A model generated the notes under the pieces. The model did not search any database, had not been told where the DNA came from, and worked only from the letters and a program-made list of their open reading frames with translations. A DNA stretch of 64,000 nt, taken from contig CM082598.2 in assembly GCA_040954595.2 (NCBI GenBank), positions 9,424,001 to 9,488,000 on the forward strand, in the 5' to 3' direction. The position numbers and the translations under genes are program-made. This DNA comes from Balanoglossus misakiensis (Eukaryota > Hemichordata). Of this stretch, positions 22,053 through 32,129 are shown piece by piece (the first letter of the stretch is position 1; each line of letters starts with the position of its first letter).

Positions 22053-22072
22053 GTAAGTGAAAGTGGCATTAA

Positions 22073-22400
22073 AGGGACAAAGTCTCACTCTCCCTCTCCC
22101 TGCCCTTTTTCCATTAATTATGTTTGATACATGACATTGTTTATCTTATTCTACAACCACACACGCCTTCCATCCTGCTTGTAGACACGAGAATGAAAAA
22201 AAAACCTCGCCAAAATGAATAGTAGGTCTCTACCATTTATTCATTTTGACGAGATTTTTACTATCATATCCTAAAAATGGAATGGAAGCTGTTTGTGGTT
22301 GAACGTTCATTCACTACATATACACATGTACATTAACATAAACAGTGTATTGCATCAAACATATCGATGGAAAAGGGACAACGAGAGAGACCTTGTCCCT
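22073..22400. mobile_element. Hairpin MITE family D, copy 1
   Basis: Begins AGGGACAAAGTCTCACTC after TTAA and ends with the inverse GAGACCTTGTCCCT. The interior is also palindromic: ACCACACACGCCTTCCATC pairs with the later GGAATGGAAGCTGTTTGTGGT. The whole 330 bp can fold. Other copies are at 36602-36928 and 61871-62159. It starts only 20 bp after the exon 2 donor site. Confidence 0.8.
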
Positions 22401-22507
22401 CTAATGATACAACCTCACTCCAGCTGGCGTCTGTTTGACCCATAGGTTGAAGGAAAAAAAGTGGAAGCTTAGGCACATGCCCACTGCAGTCGGCATAGAG
22501 AATTTAA

Positions 22508-22728
22508 AGCCCCTAAAGCTGCCAAATTTCACGTATTTTTTCCACTATAAAATACTTCAAATATATATTCCCTATCCTCTAAAATCCTCACCATTAACCC
22601 TAATGCTACTGGCTATCATATCTGTTCAGAGTGTCAAGTCCCATAAAATACGTATTTGCCACTTTTTCTTCTAAAACGTATTTTGAATGGCTCTCATACT
22701 TACTTAGACACACTTGGCAGTCTGAGCC

Positions 22729-22759
<31 letters not shown>

Positions 22760-23134
22760 TGTACCAAATCGCACTGTTTTGCACTGTATTGGTTTGAGGG
22801 TCTTGTATAGGCCCTACTGAGTAACACACACTTGGCAGTCTAACAGGCCTGGGAGCCAGGATTCTAGGCACCCTGGAAATCAAACCAGTTTCAACTGACT
22901 TGGCAGCATTAGGGTTAAGCCATATTACTTGCATTTGCATACGATAGCTGCGTACTGTTTGTATAGAGGCTGATTAAATCAGTGCATAGCGTTTTCAAAT
23001 CGCTACATGCAGTCACAATCGGGCATCGATAAGGTGTTCATGTATACCTATCAGTAAGCATATGACGATGTACCAATCAAAGTTGGAAAATTAAGTCATG
23101 AAAATAATGGAAAAAAGTGGCAGCTCTAGAGGCT
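22508..23134. mobile_element. MITE family C copy with a nested family B element
   Basis: TTAA flanks both ends (22504-22507 and 23135-23138). The ends are AGCCCCTAAAGCTGCC and the inverse TGGCAGCTCTAGAGGCT. It matches the uninterrupted copy at 58827-59172 on both sides of a 317-bp insertion at 22598-22914. Confidence 0.85.
22598..22914. mobile_element. MITE family B, copy 1, TTAA insertion (piggyBac-like ends)
   Basis: The ends are CCCTAATGCTACTGG and the inverse CCAAGTCAG...GCATTAGGG. TTAA occurs at 22594-22597 and 22915-22918. The related copy of the host element reads CACCATTAAGCCATATT with a single TTAA (58912-58928), so this is a clean insertion that duplicated TTAA. The CCCTAA-GCT start resembles the right end of the piggyBac transposon (CCCTAACGCTGTCGAG). 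A poly-C tract lies at 22729-22753. Copy 2 is at 36090-36351. Confidence 0.88.
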
Positions 23135-23238
23135 TTAAATAAATCCTGAATCCCAAAATCCTAAAATTATGATTCATTAATAAAACTCATAGATAACTTT
23201 GCTTTTACTATTATTAATTGTTTTGTATATTGTCACAG

Positions 23239-23434
23239 CATTTTTCTCATTGACCATGCATGGACATACCGTCAAGACAAAGTAAGACAACAACTTGAAG
23301 AAGTCCATGGTCTCCTTGAGCGTATGGTAGCATTGATGCATTTGGATACCGGTCACAAAGATAAGGATGATATCATTAATCTCCTGATGAAGGAAATGTG
23401 GAAATACAACCAGACTTACAGTGTTCACAGTCAC
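23239..23434 (+). CDS. TTLL12: TTLL12 exon 3
   Basis: Residues 115-180. The acceptor is GTCACAG|C, whose first base completes an Asn codon, and the donor is AGTCAC|GTAAGT in phase 0. It encodes IFLIDHAWTYR, the strongly conserved IFLIDHAWT motif of TTLL12. Then follow VRQQLEEVHGLLERMVALM and MKEMWKYNQTY, each matching conserved family blocks. This region belongs to the SET-like N-terminal domain. Confidence 0.92.
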
Positions 23435-23472
23435 GTAAGTGTCAGTGTTCAGGCCCTCAGTATACACATGTT

Positions 23473-23639
23473 GACTGGCCATGAGGGCAACAGCATACGT
23501 CTGTAACCCGAGGGATTGTGGGTCACCCCTCAAAACAGACTGTTTCCCAAGGCCGAAGCATGAATGAAACAGTCTGTTTGTGGGGTGACTCACAGTCCTG
23601 AGGGGTGAAAGACGTATGCTGTTGCCCGTAAGGCCAGTC
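23473..23639. mobile_element. Hairpin element N in intron 3
   Basis: GACTGGCCATGAGGGCAACA at the left pairs with TGTTGCCCGTAAGGCCAGTC at the right. Inner arms GACTGTTTC and GAAACAGTC surround a short loop. It starts about 38 bp after the exon 3 donor. The arms resemble hairpin M (12775-12960) in their GGCCATGAGGGC part. Confidence 0.75.
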
Positions 23640-23726
23640 TATTTGTGTTTTGTAACATCTTCATCTGCAGCCATGCATAAGAACACACCATACACAAAGT
23701 GAGCGGGCATCATATTTTGGAACTGA

Positions 23727-25568
23727 TGCCCATTCAGTCAGATCGCACGGTACTCATTTGCATATGAAAGTTCGTCAAGCCAGCGACCGTTAACGTTCAA
23801 ACAGACGGCAATAGGCCAATTTTCAAGGTGATTTTCAACTTGATTTTTACACTCCGTGGTACAATAAAATACCATGCTAGCTCGATAAATTACGAAAGTG
23901 ATTCCAATTTTCCACTGCAGACGTAAATTTTATGAGAATCTGTCAGTAATAGTAGTAGTTTTTAACATGTTTTCGGTGGTATGTTGGTGACCCCGGAAGA
24001 GACGTCCACAAACGTGCCAAAAATCATTTGAAGACGACCTCGGAAGTTAACCAAGTTTTCGTGACAGATAGGTCTAATATCGGTCCCAACTCACGTGAAA
24101 AGAAATTAATTCGAAATGCCTGTGTAACGGTCAGCTTAAAAATAATCGATGTACTTCGACGATATGACCCGGAAGTATAGGCCCTACGTTGACCTCTCCA
24201 TGTTAGGCTTGTAAATACGTGTTTAAATAAATAAGTGTTGCGTTGCTCGTGAAACGACACGTTTATTGTGGGGAAAACAGTGTTTAAAAGACACTTGTCA
24301 AGTAAAAGTTACTGGATAGTGTATAACACTCTAAGGTAACACATTAGCCAAATTTTATCTTAATTACTGGCCTGATTTCGACACAACATCGATCAATCGC
24401 ACGAGTGCCGCGCCCGGGTGCTCCACGCCGTACGCCTACATTGGGCTCCAAACAAATATTTGATTACCCATGGACAGAATGCCAGGTTTACCGTACGTGA
24501 CTACGTGTGAGGAGCTCAGCTGGTCCATTTTTTTTCTCCGTATCGTGGGATATAAGTAGACTTTTCGAAAATGCCAAGTGTAACTTCGAAACCACTTCCC
24601 TTTATTCGCTGATGTTATATGCAATAAATACAACATTTGTGTCTGAAGGCGAGCGATTTTGTATGGGTCGATAAATAATAATAATAATAATAGTAATTTA
24701 TTTATTAAACAGTGTTCAAAATACTACTACAAAATACAGAATAAAGAGTTAAATATACAACAAAATGCAGAATAAATTGTCAACTCAGACAGCTCAAATA
24801 AAACAGTCAACTGCAACACCACCACCACAAAAATCAGTCTTCATCAATCTGAAAGAACAATAAAAAAGTGAGTTTCCTTGACGGGCAAACTTTCACAAAA
24901 TAATTGTTAGGGTTTAGTAAAACTCGGGAGTACATATCAGCAATCCAAATTTCTTCGCACGAGAGAGGTGGGAAAACTACGCAGCTGGTACAACCCAGGA
25001 TCAAGCCTGCGCCAGCGTATATACGTACACATGCATGCTGTCTTCTCCCGCCATTTTGCAGAAGAAGTGGCGCTCACGGGTTGAAAAGTAAACAAAATGG
25101 CGCTCACAGGTTGAAAAGTAAACAAAATTGAACTGGTCATATCGTCACTATGAAAGCTTGGAAGTGAATGAAAACTCAAAGAGAGGGGGTTTGTTGTCTA
25201 TATTTTGATAAAGGTCTGAAATTTCGTGGTAAAATCCATGTGTAACGGTCAGCTTAAAAATAATCGAGAGGATGTCAACGCTATGTGTTTTTTCAGTCGT
25301 CAGAAATTTCGTGATTACAAAGAAACTACACGACAGAAGTTGCCAAAAAATCATTCAGTAACAATCCAGTATACCTACCTTCAAGTGAATCCACGGGTTT
25401 GTCTTAAAATAATCAACATTGCCTGAAAACAGCTCTATAATATCGAGTAAAAAAATGGCCTATTTCGTGACCCGTCAGCGGGGCCCACTCTAACGGCAAC
25501 ATGGTTTGAATTACTTTCCCTCATTAACATATGTTAATGAGTACCCTGCGATCTGACTGCAATGGGCA
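23727..25568. mobile_element. Element Q with terminal inverted repeats of about 100 bp
   Basis: The left end TGCCCATTCAGTCAGATCGC continues to TACTCATT.GCATATG. The right end is its inverse (TACTCATTAACATATG inner, TGCCCATTGCAGTCAGATCG outer). Related sequence continues inward, with AATAGGCCA at both ends. The interior contains two diverged direct copies of a block with GTGTAACGGTCAGCTTAAAA (near 24120 and 25240) and a 29-bp duplication at 25075-25130. I could not identify a coding region or a clear target duplication. Confidence 0.6.
24672..24870 (-). mobile_element. (AAT)n-tailed retroelement fragment
   Basis: (AAT)n at 24676-24692, then TAATTTATTTATTAAACA and related sequence, read as the reversed 3' tail of a LINE or SINE. 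It is too short to classify. Confidence 0.35.
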
Positions 25569-25820
25569 ACAGCACAAAAAGAACGCACACCACGTGACTA
25601 TCAATTGACGAATGAGAACACAGTCTGCGGATGACGTGTGTTACAATAGGTAATCTTTTCTTTGGTGATTTTGGTGGTTCCAAGGGATGTGGTGATTGAG
25701 ATATCAATAGTTTTATTCTGTTTTTGAGCATATTTTTGTTGCTTTATTTTGATTGCTATGGAATTTTGCGGTTGCTCAGCACCATTAAATCAATCAAATT
25801 TTGCGGTGATTTTGTTCTAG

Positions 25821-25992
25821 AATACATATATGAATGTTGAAGATAAGCTACCAATATGGTATATAATGGATGAATTTGGATCTAATATACGACACTCGGA
25901 TCATCCCACTTTCAAAATAGCACCACTGTTTTACAATCCAACCCAGATCTGTTATACGATATTGTGGCCAACAAGAGATGTAGATTATGCAG
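25821..25992 (+). CDS. TTLL12: TTLL12 exon 4
   Basis: Residues 181-237 plus one base. The acceptor is TTCTAG|AAT and the donor is GCAG|GTAAGC. It encodes LPIWYIMDEFGSNIRHSD, matching the family signature P.WYIMDEFGS.I.H.D, and then IAPLFYNPTQICYTILWP, matching the conserved APFFY.P...YTLLWP. The single leftover G joins AG of exon 5 to make Glu, giving the conserved EEVTRD. An 11.4-kb intron full of nested retrotransposons follows. Confidence 0.93.
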
Positions 25993-26051
25993 GTAAGCAC
26001 TTGTCCACAACTCTGACATATTGAAAATATTGAAAATACAAATTTACTGTC

Positions 26052-26263
26052 CGCCACTATGTTAGTTGTTAGTAGTTTGACCCTTGACCTCACTACCCAC
26101 AATGCTTTGCCTGTGGCGTAGCTTTCTCTCTCTCTGCCCGTCCGCCATCTTGTAACTAGCGGCATAGTGCGTTCGTAATAAAACCATTCGTGTTATCGAC
26201 CTTACGTGCCTGGTTGTAGTCTTTGCTGGTGTCTGACAACACAGTGGTTGTGTCCACGTTGGC
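26052..26263 (+). repeat. 5' LTR of the old Gypsy-type element
   Basis: Contains ACTATGTTAGTTGTTAGTAG, the motif GTAATAAAA (possible polyadenylation signal) and GTGTCTGACAACACAGTGGT. It differs from the right LTR at only a few bases. Confidence 0.8.
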
Positions 26264-26566
26264 ATGGTGGCAGCGTCGATCATCTACCCTCGTCATTGGC
26301 AACAATACGGTAATTTCCAGTTGCTGAACATTCAGTCACAGCAGGACTTCTACACACATAAGTGTACAGCCAGTGAGTTACACATACGTAACTTGAAGTC
26401 ACATTTCGTCGAGAAAACCTGCCTCAGTGTTTCGACATGGCGGGCGTGCAGCGAGCGCCGAAGCAATGGTGCTTAAGTAAGTCTGAAACTATTACATCAT
26501 TCGAGAGTTGGCGCCAGAACTTTGATTTTATACTTATTTCTCCCCTTTCCTGGATGAGGGCGCTAC

Positions 26567-27263
26567 ATGGGGAAAGAGATCCATTGCAAGTCTGTCGTTC
26601 ATAGAGGATTTACAGACGATGGGGAAACTGTTCCAACTCCCAAACATCGTACTGCACAACAGAAAGCATCTGCATTGGAACTCGTGCTTGGACAGATTGC
26701 TAATTTCTGTCCCATCATTGACCGTAACACCATTGTTCAGAAGTCCACATCCCTTGACATCATATGGCAAACCGTCCGTCTCCATTATGGATTTCAATCG
26801 ACCGGTGCCCCGGATCTACTTGATTTTTGTGATATTCGCCTTGAGCCAGGTGAACGCCCTTAGGACCTGTTTCAGTGATTGACTGCTTTCGCTGAAGACA
26901 ATCTTCTCCGAAAAGACAGCAGCATTACCCACCACGGAGACAAAATAATGGAGGATGAAGAACTCTCCCCCTCGGTAGAAAATTACATTATCCTTCGATG
27001 GCTACAGCTCATCATTAAAGACCTACCAAGATTAGTGAAGCAGAGATATGGAACTGAGCTTCGCACACGTACACTTGCTTCAATCAAGCCAGAAATATCG
27101 CAGGCCTTATCGTCCCTTCTAGATGAAATCAGATCTATGGAGGAGGTGACTGTTATGCGAGCTGCCGCATCACGCAACCGCTTCATGTCTCAGACAGATA
27201 GTGACACTTGGGATGATCGCTCCAATGATGGTGTAGTAGACTCCCCCAAACCCAAACGAGACC
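26567..27263 (+). pseudogene. Gag remnant of the old Gypsy-type element
   Basis: One frame reads [20 protein letters not shown] and RLEPGERP, then two in-frame stops near 26860 and 26875. It continues as [40 protein letters not shown] and [13 protein letters not shown]. These segments resemble a gag-like protein common in invertebrate and fish Gypsy elements; this is recognition by eye. The frame is cut at 27263 by the younger element and resumes at 32130. Confidence 0.6.
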
Positions 27264-27404
27264 TGTAATATATGCATGTATTCATGATGACGTAGTGTGC
27301 GCATGCGTAGTAATAAACTGTACTACAGGTCTCCTGAAGTTGAATGAACAACTGTCTGCTGTGTCCTCTTGTGCTCTCCCTGAATATATCCCAGATATAT
27401 CACA
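27264..27404 (+). repeat. 5' LTR of the young Gypsy element
   Basis: 141 bp, TGTAATATATGCATG to ATATATCACA. It contains GTAATAAAC and CCTGAATATATCCC. The copy at the other end appears the same base for base. Confidence 0.95.
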
Positions 27405-27798
27405 AATTGGCGACGAGGTGACTAATCGAAGGACCCGTTCGTGAACATTAACTATAGAGACTAGTTCGAGCGACAAGAAAAGACGGAAAACGGCGAAAGA
27501 CAGGTGAAGTTCAGTTCAACGTAAAAGGGGAGGAGTGCGCCAGAAAGTGAGCACGTAGAGACCAGACGTAGATCGGACGTAGCGGTCACTTTCATCAGTC
27601 ACGTAAACCAGATTGGATGTGGTGAAAACGGTGACGTTGAGTCGTAAACGCACTCTAGATTCGTCAGATTTGATGTGACGGAAGTTCACTTAACAGTGAG
27701 TTGTAAAACTAACTTTCAGATAACGAAGTACTGAGAAGTTAGAACATTGTACAAGTCAACGATACAGCGGTAGACCAGAAAATTTTGCATAATTCGTC

Positions 27799-30700
27799 AT
27801 GGCTACTGGCGGCACGTATCTTGGTTGTGTGGGACCGTTCGAAAGTTCGAAGGAAACCTTCGTTTCGTACATCGACAGAATGCAGATGTTCTTCGTGGCG
27901 AACAATGTTGAATCAGATGAGCGGAAGAAAGCTATATTTCTGACTCAGATCGGTGCTGAGGTGCACACCGTGTTGGTGAATCTTTTGGCGCCAATAAAAC
28001 CACGTGACAAGTCGTTGGCGGACATTGAAACCTGCCTGACTGAGCATTATAATCCAGTTCCGTTGGAGATAAGTGAGTCGTTTCACTTTTGGAAAAGGGA
28101 TCAAAAACCGGAAGAGTCCGTGAGTGACTATATTCTAGCACTGAAGAAGATGTCCATTCACTGCAATTTCGGTAACTATCTCGATAGAGCATTACGGGAC
28201 AGACTTGTGTGTGGGGTGCTCGATTTGAGAATTCAACAGAAATTACTCAACATGCAGAACTTGAACTTTGAGAAAGCATGTCAAACAGCTGCGTCGATGG
28301 AAATGACGACGAAACAGTCGCAACAGATGAGATCAGACTCTCACAGCAAAAGTACTGTTATAAACAGTGTTGTAAAACGTGAACATTCTAAAACTGTACA
28401 GTGTTTCAGATGTGGAAACAATCATTTTGCGAAAGAGTGTCCACATAAAAATGTAGTATGTCACAAGTGTTCAAAACAAGGTCACTTTGCAAAGTTTTGT
28501 AAAACTAGAGGTAAAGTGAAGGCCAAGGGAAATGTCAGAAGTGACAAAAGGCCTATGGTTAAATCTGTAAAGTCAGTCACTGAAACAGTTGAAGACAGTG
28601 ATGACTCTGATTCATGTGTGTATAATGTTGTATCCTCCATCAATATGAATGTAGGTGGAGAAAAATCTGGCTATTTTGTAAGCCTAGATATGAATGGTAA
28701 GTCCGTGTCAATGCAAGTAGACACAGCAGCTGACTACAGTATCATGTCTAAAACAGAGTATAACAAGAAATTCAGTCAAAGTCCCTTGAGGAAATCTTCG
28801 GTAAGACTGAAAAGCTATACTGGAGATCCGATTTCGGTCTGTGGTGAAATTTTGGTCACAGTATGTTATGATGGTCAGTGTGTCGATTTGCCATTGATAG
28901 TAGTGGACCACCCAGGTAAACCAACCCTGCTTGGTAGAAATTGGTTGCAGAAATTGAAATTAAATTGGTGTAAGATATTTCTGTGTACTGCCCAAACAAT
29001 CAGTAAAGGAAAAGCTGGTGATTGTTTGACTGCCAAAACAAAAGACAGGCTTGATTTGATTCTTCGTAAGCACAGTAACATATTTACTGATAGCTATGAT
29101 GGTATGCGTGGGCACAAAGCTCATATTCGTGTCAAAGAGGGTGCAAAACCTATATTTCACAAGCCAAGACGAGTTCCATATGCGCTTCGTGGAGCAGTCG
29201 AAACAGAATTGGCAAAACTGGAAAAAAATGGAGTAATAGTTAAAGTTGATCAGTCTGAGTGGGCGAGTCCAATTGTAGTGGTGCCCAAAGCTGATAAAAC
29301 AGTCAGAATTTGTGGTGACTATAAAGTAAGTATTAATCCAGTAGTTGAGGATGAGCAGTGTACTTTACCGACTACACAAGATTTGTATGTTCAACTGTCG
29401 GGGTCAAAAGTATTCACACGTTTGGATTTGACACATGCTTATGCTCAATTGTCAGTTGATGACGAAAGTAGAAAGTATTTGACCATTAATACTCATAAAG
29501 GTCTGTACTCGTACACAAAGTTACCATATGGTGTGAAGTCTGCGCCAAAAATATTTCAGACTAAGATGGATTGTATCCTTCAAGGTGTCCAGAAATGTGT
29601 TTGGAAACAAGATGATATCCTTATTGGGGGTGACAATGTTCATGAGAATCTTGATATTTTGGAACAAGTTCTCAAAAGATTGAGTGATAATAATTTGCAC
29701 GTAAATTTGTCAAAGTGTGAATTTGCAAAGTCTAGCACTGTGTATTTGGGTTTAGAATACAGTGGTGAAGGATTGAAACCTGTGGAATCCTCTGTACAAG
29801 CCATAAAACAGGCTCCAGTACCAAAGAATGTATCACAATTGCGTTCATTTTTGGGTATGGTACAGTACTACCATCAGTTTTTACCGAATTTAGCTACTAC
29901 ATTGCAGCCTCTGCATGAGTTGTTAAAGAAAGGTGTTGTTTGGAAATGGAGCGATAAATGTCAAAAAGCGTATGAGACATGTAAAGCAAACTTGACTAGT
30001 GAGACCTTGTTGGTACACTATGATCAGAGTAAGAAATTGAAGCTTGATTGTGACGCTTCAAGTTATGGCGTTGGAGCAGTTCTCTCACATGTGTTCAAAA
30101 ATGGTGATGAGAGACCAATAGCGTATGCCTCTAGAACGCTCAGCCCAAGCGAGCGTAACTATGCTCAAATTGAAAGAGAAGCATTATCATTGATATTTGG
30201 AGTTAAGAAGTTTCATGATTTTCTGTATGGGAGAAAATTCACTCTTGTAACAGATCACAAGCCACTGCTGGCTATTTTGGGTCCAAAAGCGGGTATCCCT
30301 ACCATAGCAGCAGCAAGAATGCAACGTTGGGCATTAATTCTGCAGGCATATGACTATGATATTGAGTATCGTAACACAACGGCACACGCTAACTGTGATG
30401 CATTGTCGAGATTACCAAATCCAAGTAAGCACAATACTGATGCTGATTCCAATGTATTTGCTGTGGGTATACTTGATGAGAGTTTTCCAGTTCTAGCCGA
30501 TGATATTGCTAGAGAAACCAGGGTCAATCCAATTCTCTGTAAAGTGTATGATTATGTTTTGAATGGTTGGCCAAAGAATTGTACAGACATGCCTGATGCA
30601 TTGAAACCGTATTATCACAAAAGAGATCAATTATCTCTAGAACGAGGATGTATTCTCTGGGGTCTCAGGGTTGTCATACCAAGGAAATTTCGAGAGAAAT

Positions 30701-31887
30701 TGCTGGATGAACTTCATTGGGAACATCCAGGAATATGTGCAATGAAAGCACTGGCACGCAGTCATGTGTGGTGGCCAGGAATTGATTCTGATATTGAATC
30801 CAAGGTCAAAGCTTGTTCAGTATGTCAGAGAGCAAGACCAACACCCAGTAAATTACCATTACATCCATGGGTTTGGCCAATGAGACCTTTTCAGAGAGTG
30901 CATATTGATTTTTGTGAAGATAAGACATCATATTATCTTATTCTTGTTGATTGTCATTCTAAATGGGTTGATGTGAAGCCAATGAAAAGCATAACAGCAG
31001 AGCGTACAATTGATGAGTTAAGGCTCATATTTGCTGAACACGGTCTTCCTGAACAGTTAGTTTCAGATAATGGCCCACAATTCACGTCTGCTGAATTTGA
31101 TATATTCATGAAAAGAAATGGTATTCATCATACTAAAGTAGCTCCATATCATCCTGCGTCTAATGGTGCTGCTGAAAGAGCAGTTAAACTTGTGAAAGAA
31201 AGTTTCACTAAGCAAGTTTTAGCTGGTGGATCATCTATGTCTTTGAAACGTAGAATAGCTAATTTTCTATTGAGGTATAGAACCACACCTCATAGCACAA
31301 CAGGTGTTAGTCCAGCTGAATTGATGTGTAAAAGACAGCTTCGTACCAGATTGAGTTTGGTAAAACCTTGTTTGGCTAAAAAGGTTGAAAAGAAACAGGA
31401 AGCACATAAAGAGCAATTTGATCGTTCTAGAAAACAAGAGCGATACTTTGAAATAGGTGATGTGGTTAGAGTGAAAAATCCTAGACCACAGTCCAAACAT
31501 GACAAATGGTTATTGGGGTCGATCATTGAAGTCAAAGGACCTCGAAATTACATTGTGAAAATAGGATCCATGACTAAATTAGTTCATGCTGATCATATGT
31601 TGAAAACCATGGAAGAGTTTCAAACTGAGTTGCCTATGACAGAGTTCAATGATTCAGTTTTGACTAATCTTGATATCTGTGAAAGACCAGTAACTGAAAT
31701 GTTCAGTACAATTCCTGTTCAGAATTCTTGTAAACCACAACCAGTGGAAAATACTGATGTGAAAGTTGCTAGTGATTCTGGCCAAGCTACACAAAGTCAG
31801 AATACACAAGTGAAACCTGGAAATATTACAGAACCTGTAAGGAGATCAGACAGAGTCAGAAAACCCGTTGTGAAACTGAATTTGTAA
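27799..31887 (+). CDS. Gypsy gag-pol polyprotein, 1362 residues
   Basis: Single uninterrupted frame. The gag region (1-200) is followed by two zinc knuckles: C202-C205-H209-C214 and C221-C224-H229-C234. The protease motif is QVDTAADYS at D308, with Ala where DTG or DSG is usual. In the reverse transcriptase, D543 lies in TRLDLTHAYAQL. The catalytic pair D605-D606 sits in VWKQDDILIGG, so the usual Tyr of Y-x-D-D is Lys603. RNase H residues are D752 (CDASSYGVGAVL), E792/E794 and D819 (VTDHKPL). The integrase zinc site is H973/H976, H989, C1006 and C1009, with a catalytic D1037, D1090, E1126 triad at D-35-E spacing. A basic C-terminal region follows. Overall it resembles K02A2.6-like Gypsy polyproteins. 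The two altered motifs may make this copy inactive, or may be features of the family. Confidence 0.95.
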   Translation: MATGGTYLGCVGPFESSKETFVSYIDRMQMFFVANNVESDERKKAIFLTQIGAEVHTVLVNLLAPIKPRDKSLADIETCLTEHYNPVPLEISESFHFWKRDQKPEESVSDYILALKKMSIHCNFGNYLDRALRDRLVCGVLDLRIQQKLLNMQNLNFEKACQTAASMEMTTKQSQQMRSDSHSKSTVINSVVKREHSKTVQCFRCGNNHFAKECPHKNVVCHKCSKQGHFAKFCKTRGKVKAKGNVRSDKRPMVKSVKSVTETVEDSDDSDSCVYNVVSSINMNVGGEKSGYFVSLDMNGKSVSMQVDTAADYSIMSKTEYNKKFSQSPLRKSSVRLKSYTGDPISVCGEILVTVCYDGQCVDLPLIVVDHPGKPTLLGRNWLQKLKLNWCKIFLCTAQTISKGKAGDCLTAKTKDRLDLILRKHSNIFTDSYDGMRGHKAHIRVKEGAKPIFHKPRRVPYALRGAVETELAKLEKNGVIVKVDQSEWASPIVVVPKADKTVRICGDYKVSINPVVEDEQCTLPTTQDLYVQLSGSKVFTRLDLTHAYAQLSVDDESRKYLTINTHKGLYSYTKLPYGVKSAPKIFQTKMDCILQGVQKCVWKQDDILIGGDNVHENLDILEQVLKRLSDNNLHVNLSKCEFAKSSTVYLGLEYSGEGLKPVESSVQAIKQAPVPKNVSQLRSFLGMVQYYHQFLPNLATTLQPLHELLKKGVVWKWSDKCQKAYETCKANLTSETLLVHYDQSKKLKLDCDASSYGVGAVLSHVFKNGDERPIAYASRTLSPSERNYAQIEREALSLIFGVKKFHDFLYGRKFTLVTDHKPLLAILGPKAGIPTIAAARMQRWALILQAYDYDIEYRNTTAHANCDALSRLPNPSKHNTDADSNVFAVGILDESFPVLADDIARETRVNPILCKVYDYVLNGWPKNCTDMPDALKPYYHKRDQLSLERGCILWGLRVVIPRKFREKLLDELHWEHPGICAMKALARSHVWWPGIDSDIESKVKACSVCQRARPTPSKLPLHPWVWPMRPFQRVHIDFCEDKTSYYLILVDCHSKWVDVKPMKSITAERTIDELRLIFAEHGLPEQLVSDNGPQFTSAEFDIFMKRNGIHHTKVAPYHPASNGAAERAVKLVKESFTKQVLAGGSSMSLKRRIANFLLRYRTTPHSTTGVSPAELMCKRQLRTRLSLVKPCLAKKVEKKQEAHKEQFDRSRKQERYFEIGDVVRVKNPRPQSKHDKWLLGSIIEVKGPRNYIVKIGSMTKLVHADHMLKTMEEFQTELPMTEFNDSVLTNLDICERPVTEMFSTIPVQNSCKPQPVENTDVKVASDSGQATQSQNTQVKPGNITEPVRRSDRVRKPVVKLNL

Positions 31888-31983
31888 TTTCAGTGGTTTT
31901 GTTGTTAACAAAGATGTTTTGTTTACAAGTTGACATTTGTTGAAGTTTGTCAAGCCACCCAATTTCTTTTAAAGGGAAGGCAG

Positions 31984-32124
31984 TGTAATATATGCATGTA
32001 TTCATGATGACGTAGTGTGCGCATGCGTAGTAATAAACTGTACTACAGGTCTCCTGAAGTTGAATGAACAACTGTCTGCTGTGTCCTCTTGTGCTCTCCC
32101 TGAATATATCCCAGATATATCACA
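31984..32124 (+). repeat. 3' LTR of the young Gypsy element
   Basis: Same 141 bp as the left LTR, directly after a purine tract and directly followed by the AGACC duplication. Confidence 0.95.
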
Positions 32125-32129
32125 AGACC

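Larger units (their letters stand above)
27264..32124 (+). mobile_element. Young, full-length Gypsy retrotransposon
   Basis: 4.86 kb with 141-bp LTRs (27264-27404 and 31984-32124) that look identical by eye. The LTRs begin TG and end CA. A perfect 5-bp target duplication, AGACC, lies at 27259-27263 and 32125-32129. A primer-binding-like stretch (TTGGCGACGAGGTGACTA) follows the left LTR and a purine tract (AAAGGGAAGGCAG) precedes the right one. It holds a single gag-pol frame and no envelope gene. Identical LTRs imply recent insertion. It sits inside the older Gypsy element, in sense orientation to TTLL12. Confidence 0.95.

Noticed and set aside
23177-23593. 138-residue minus-strand frame
   Set aside because: Antisense to TTLL12 exon 3 and hairpin N.
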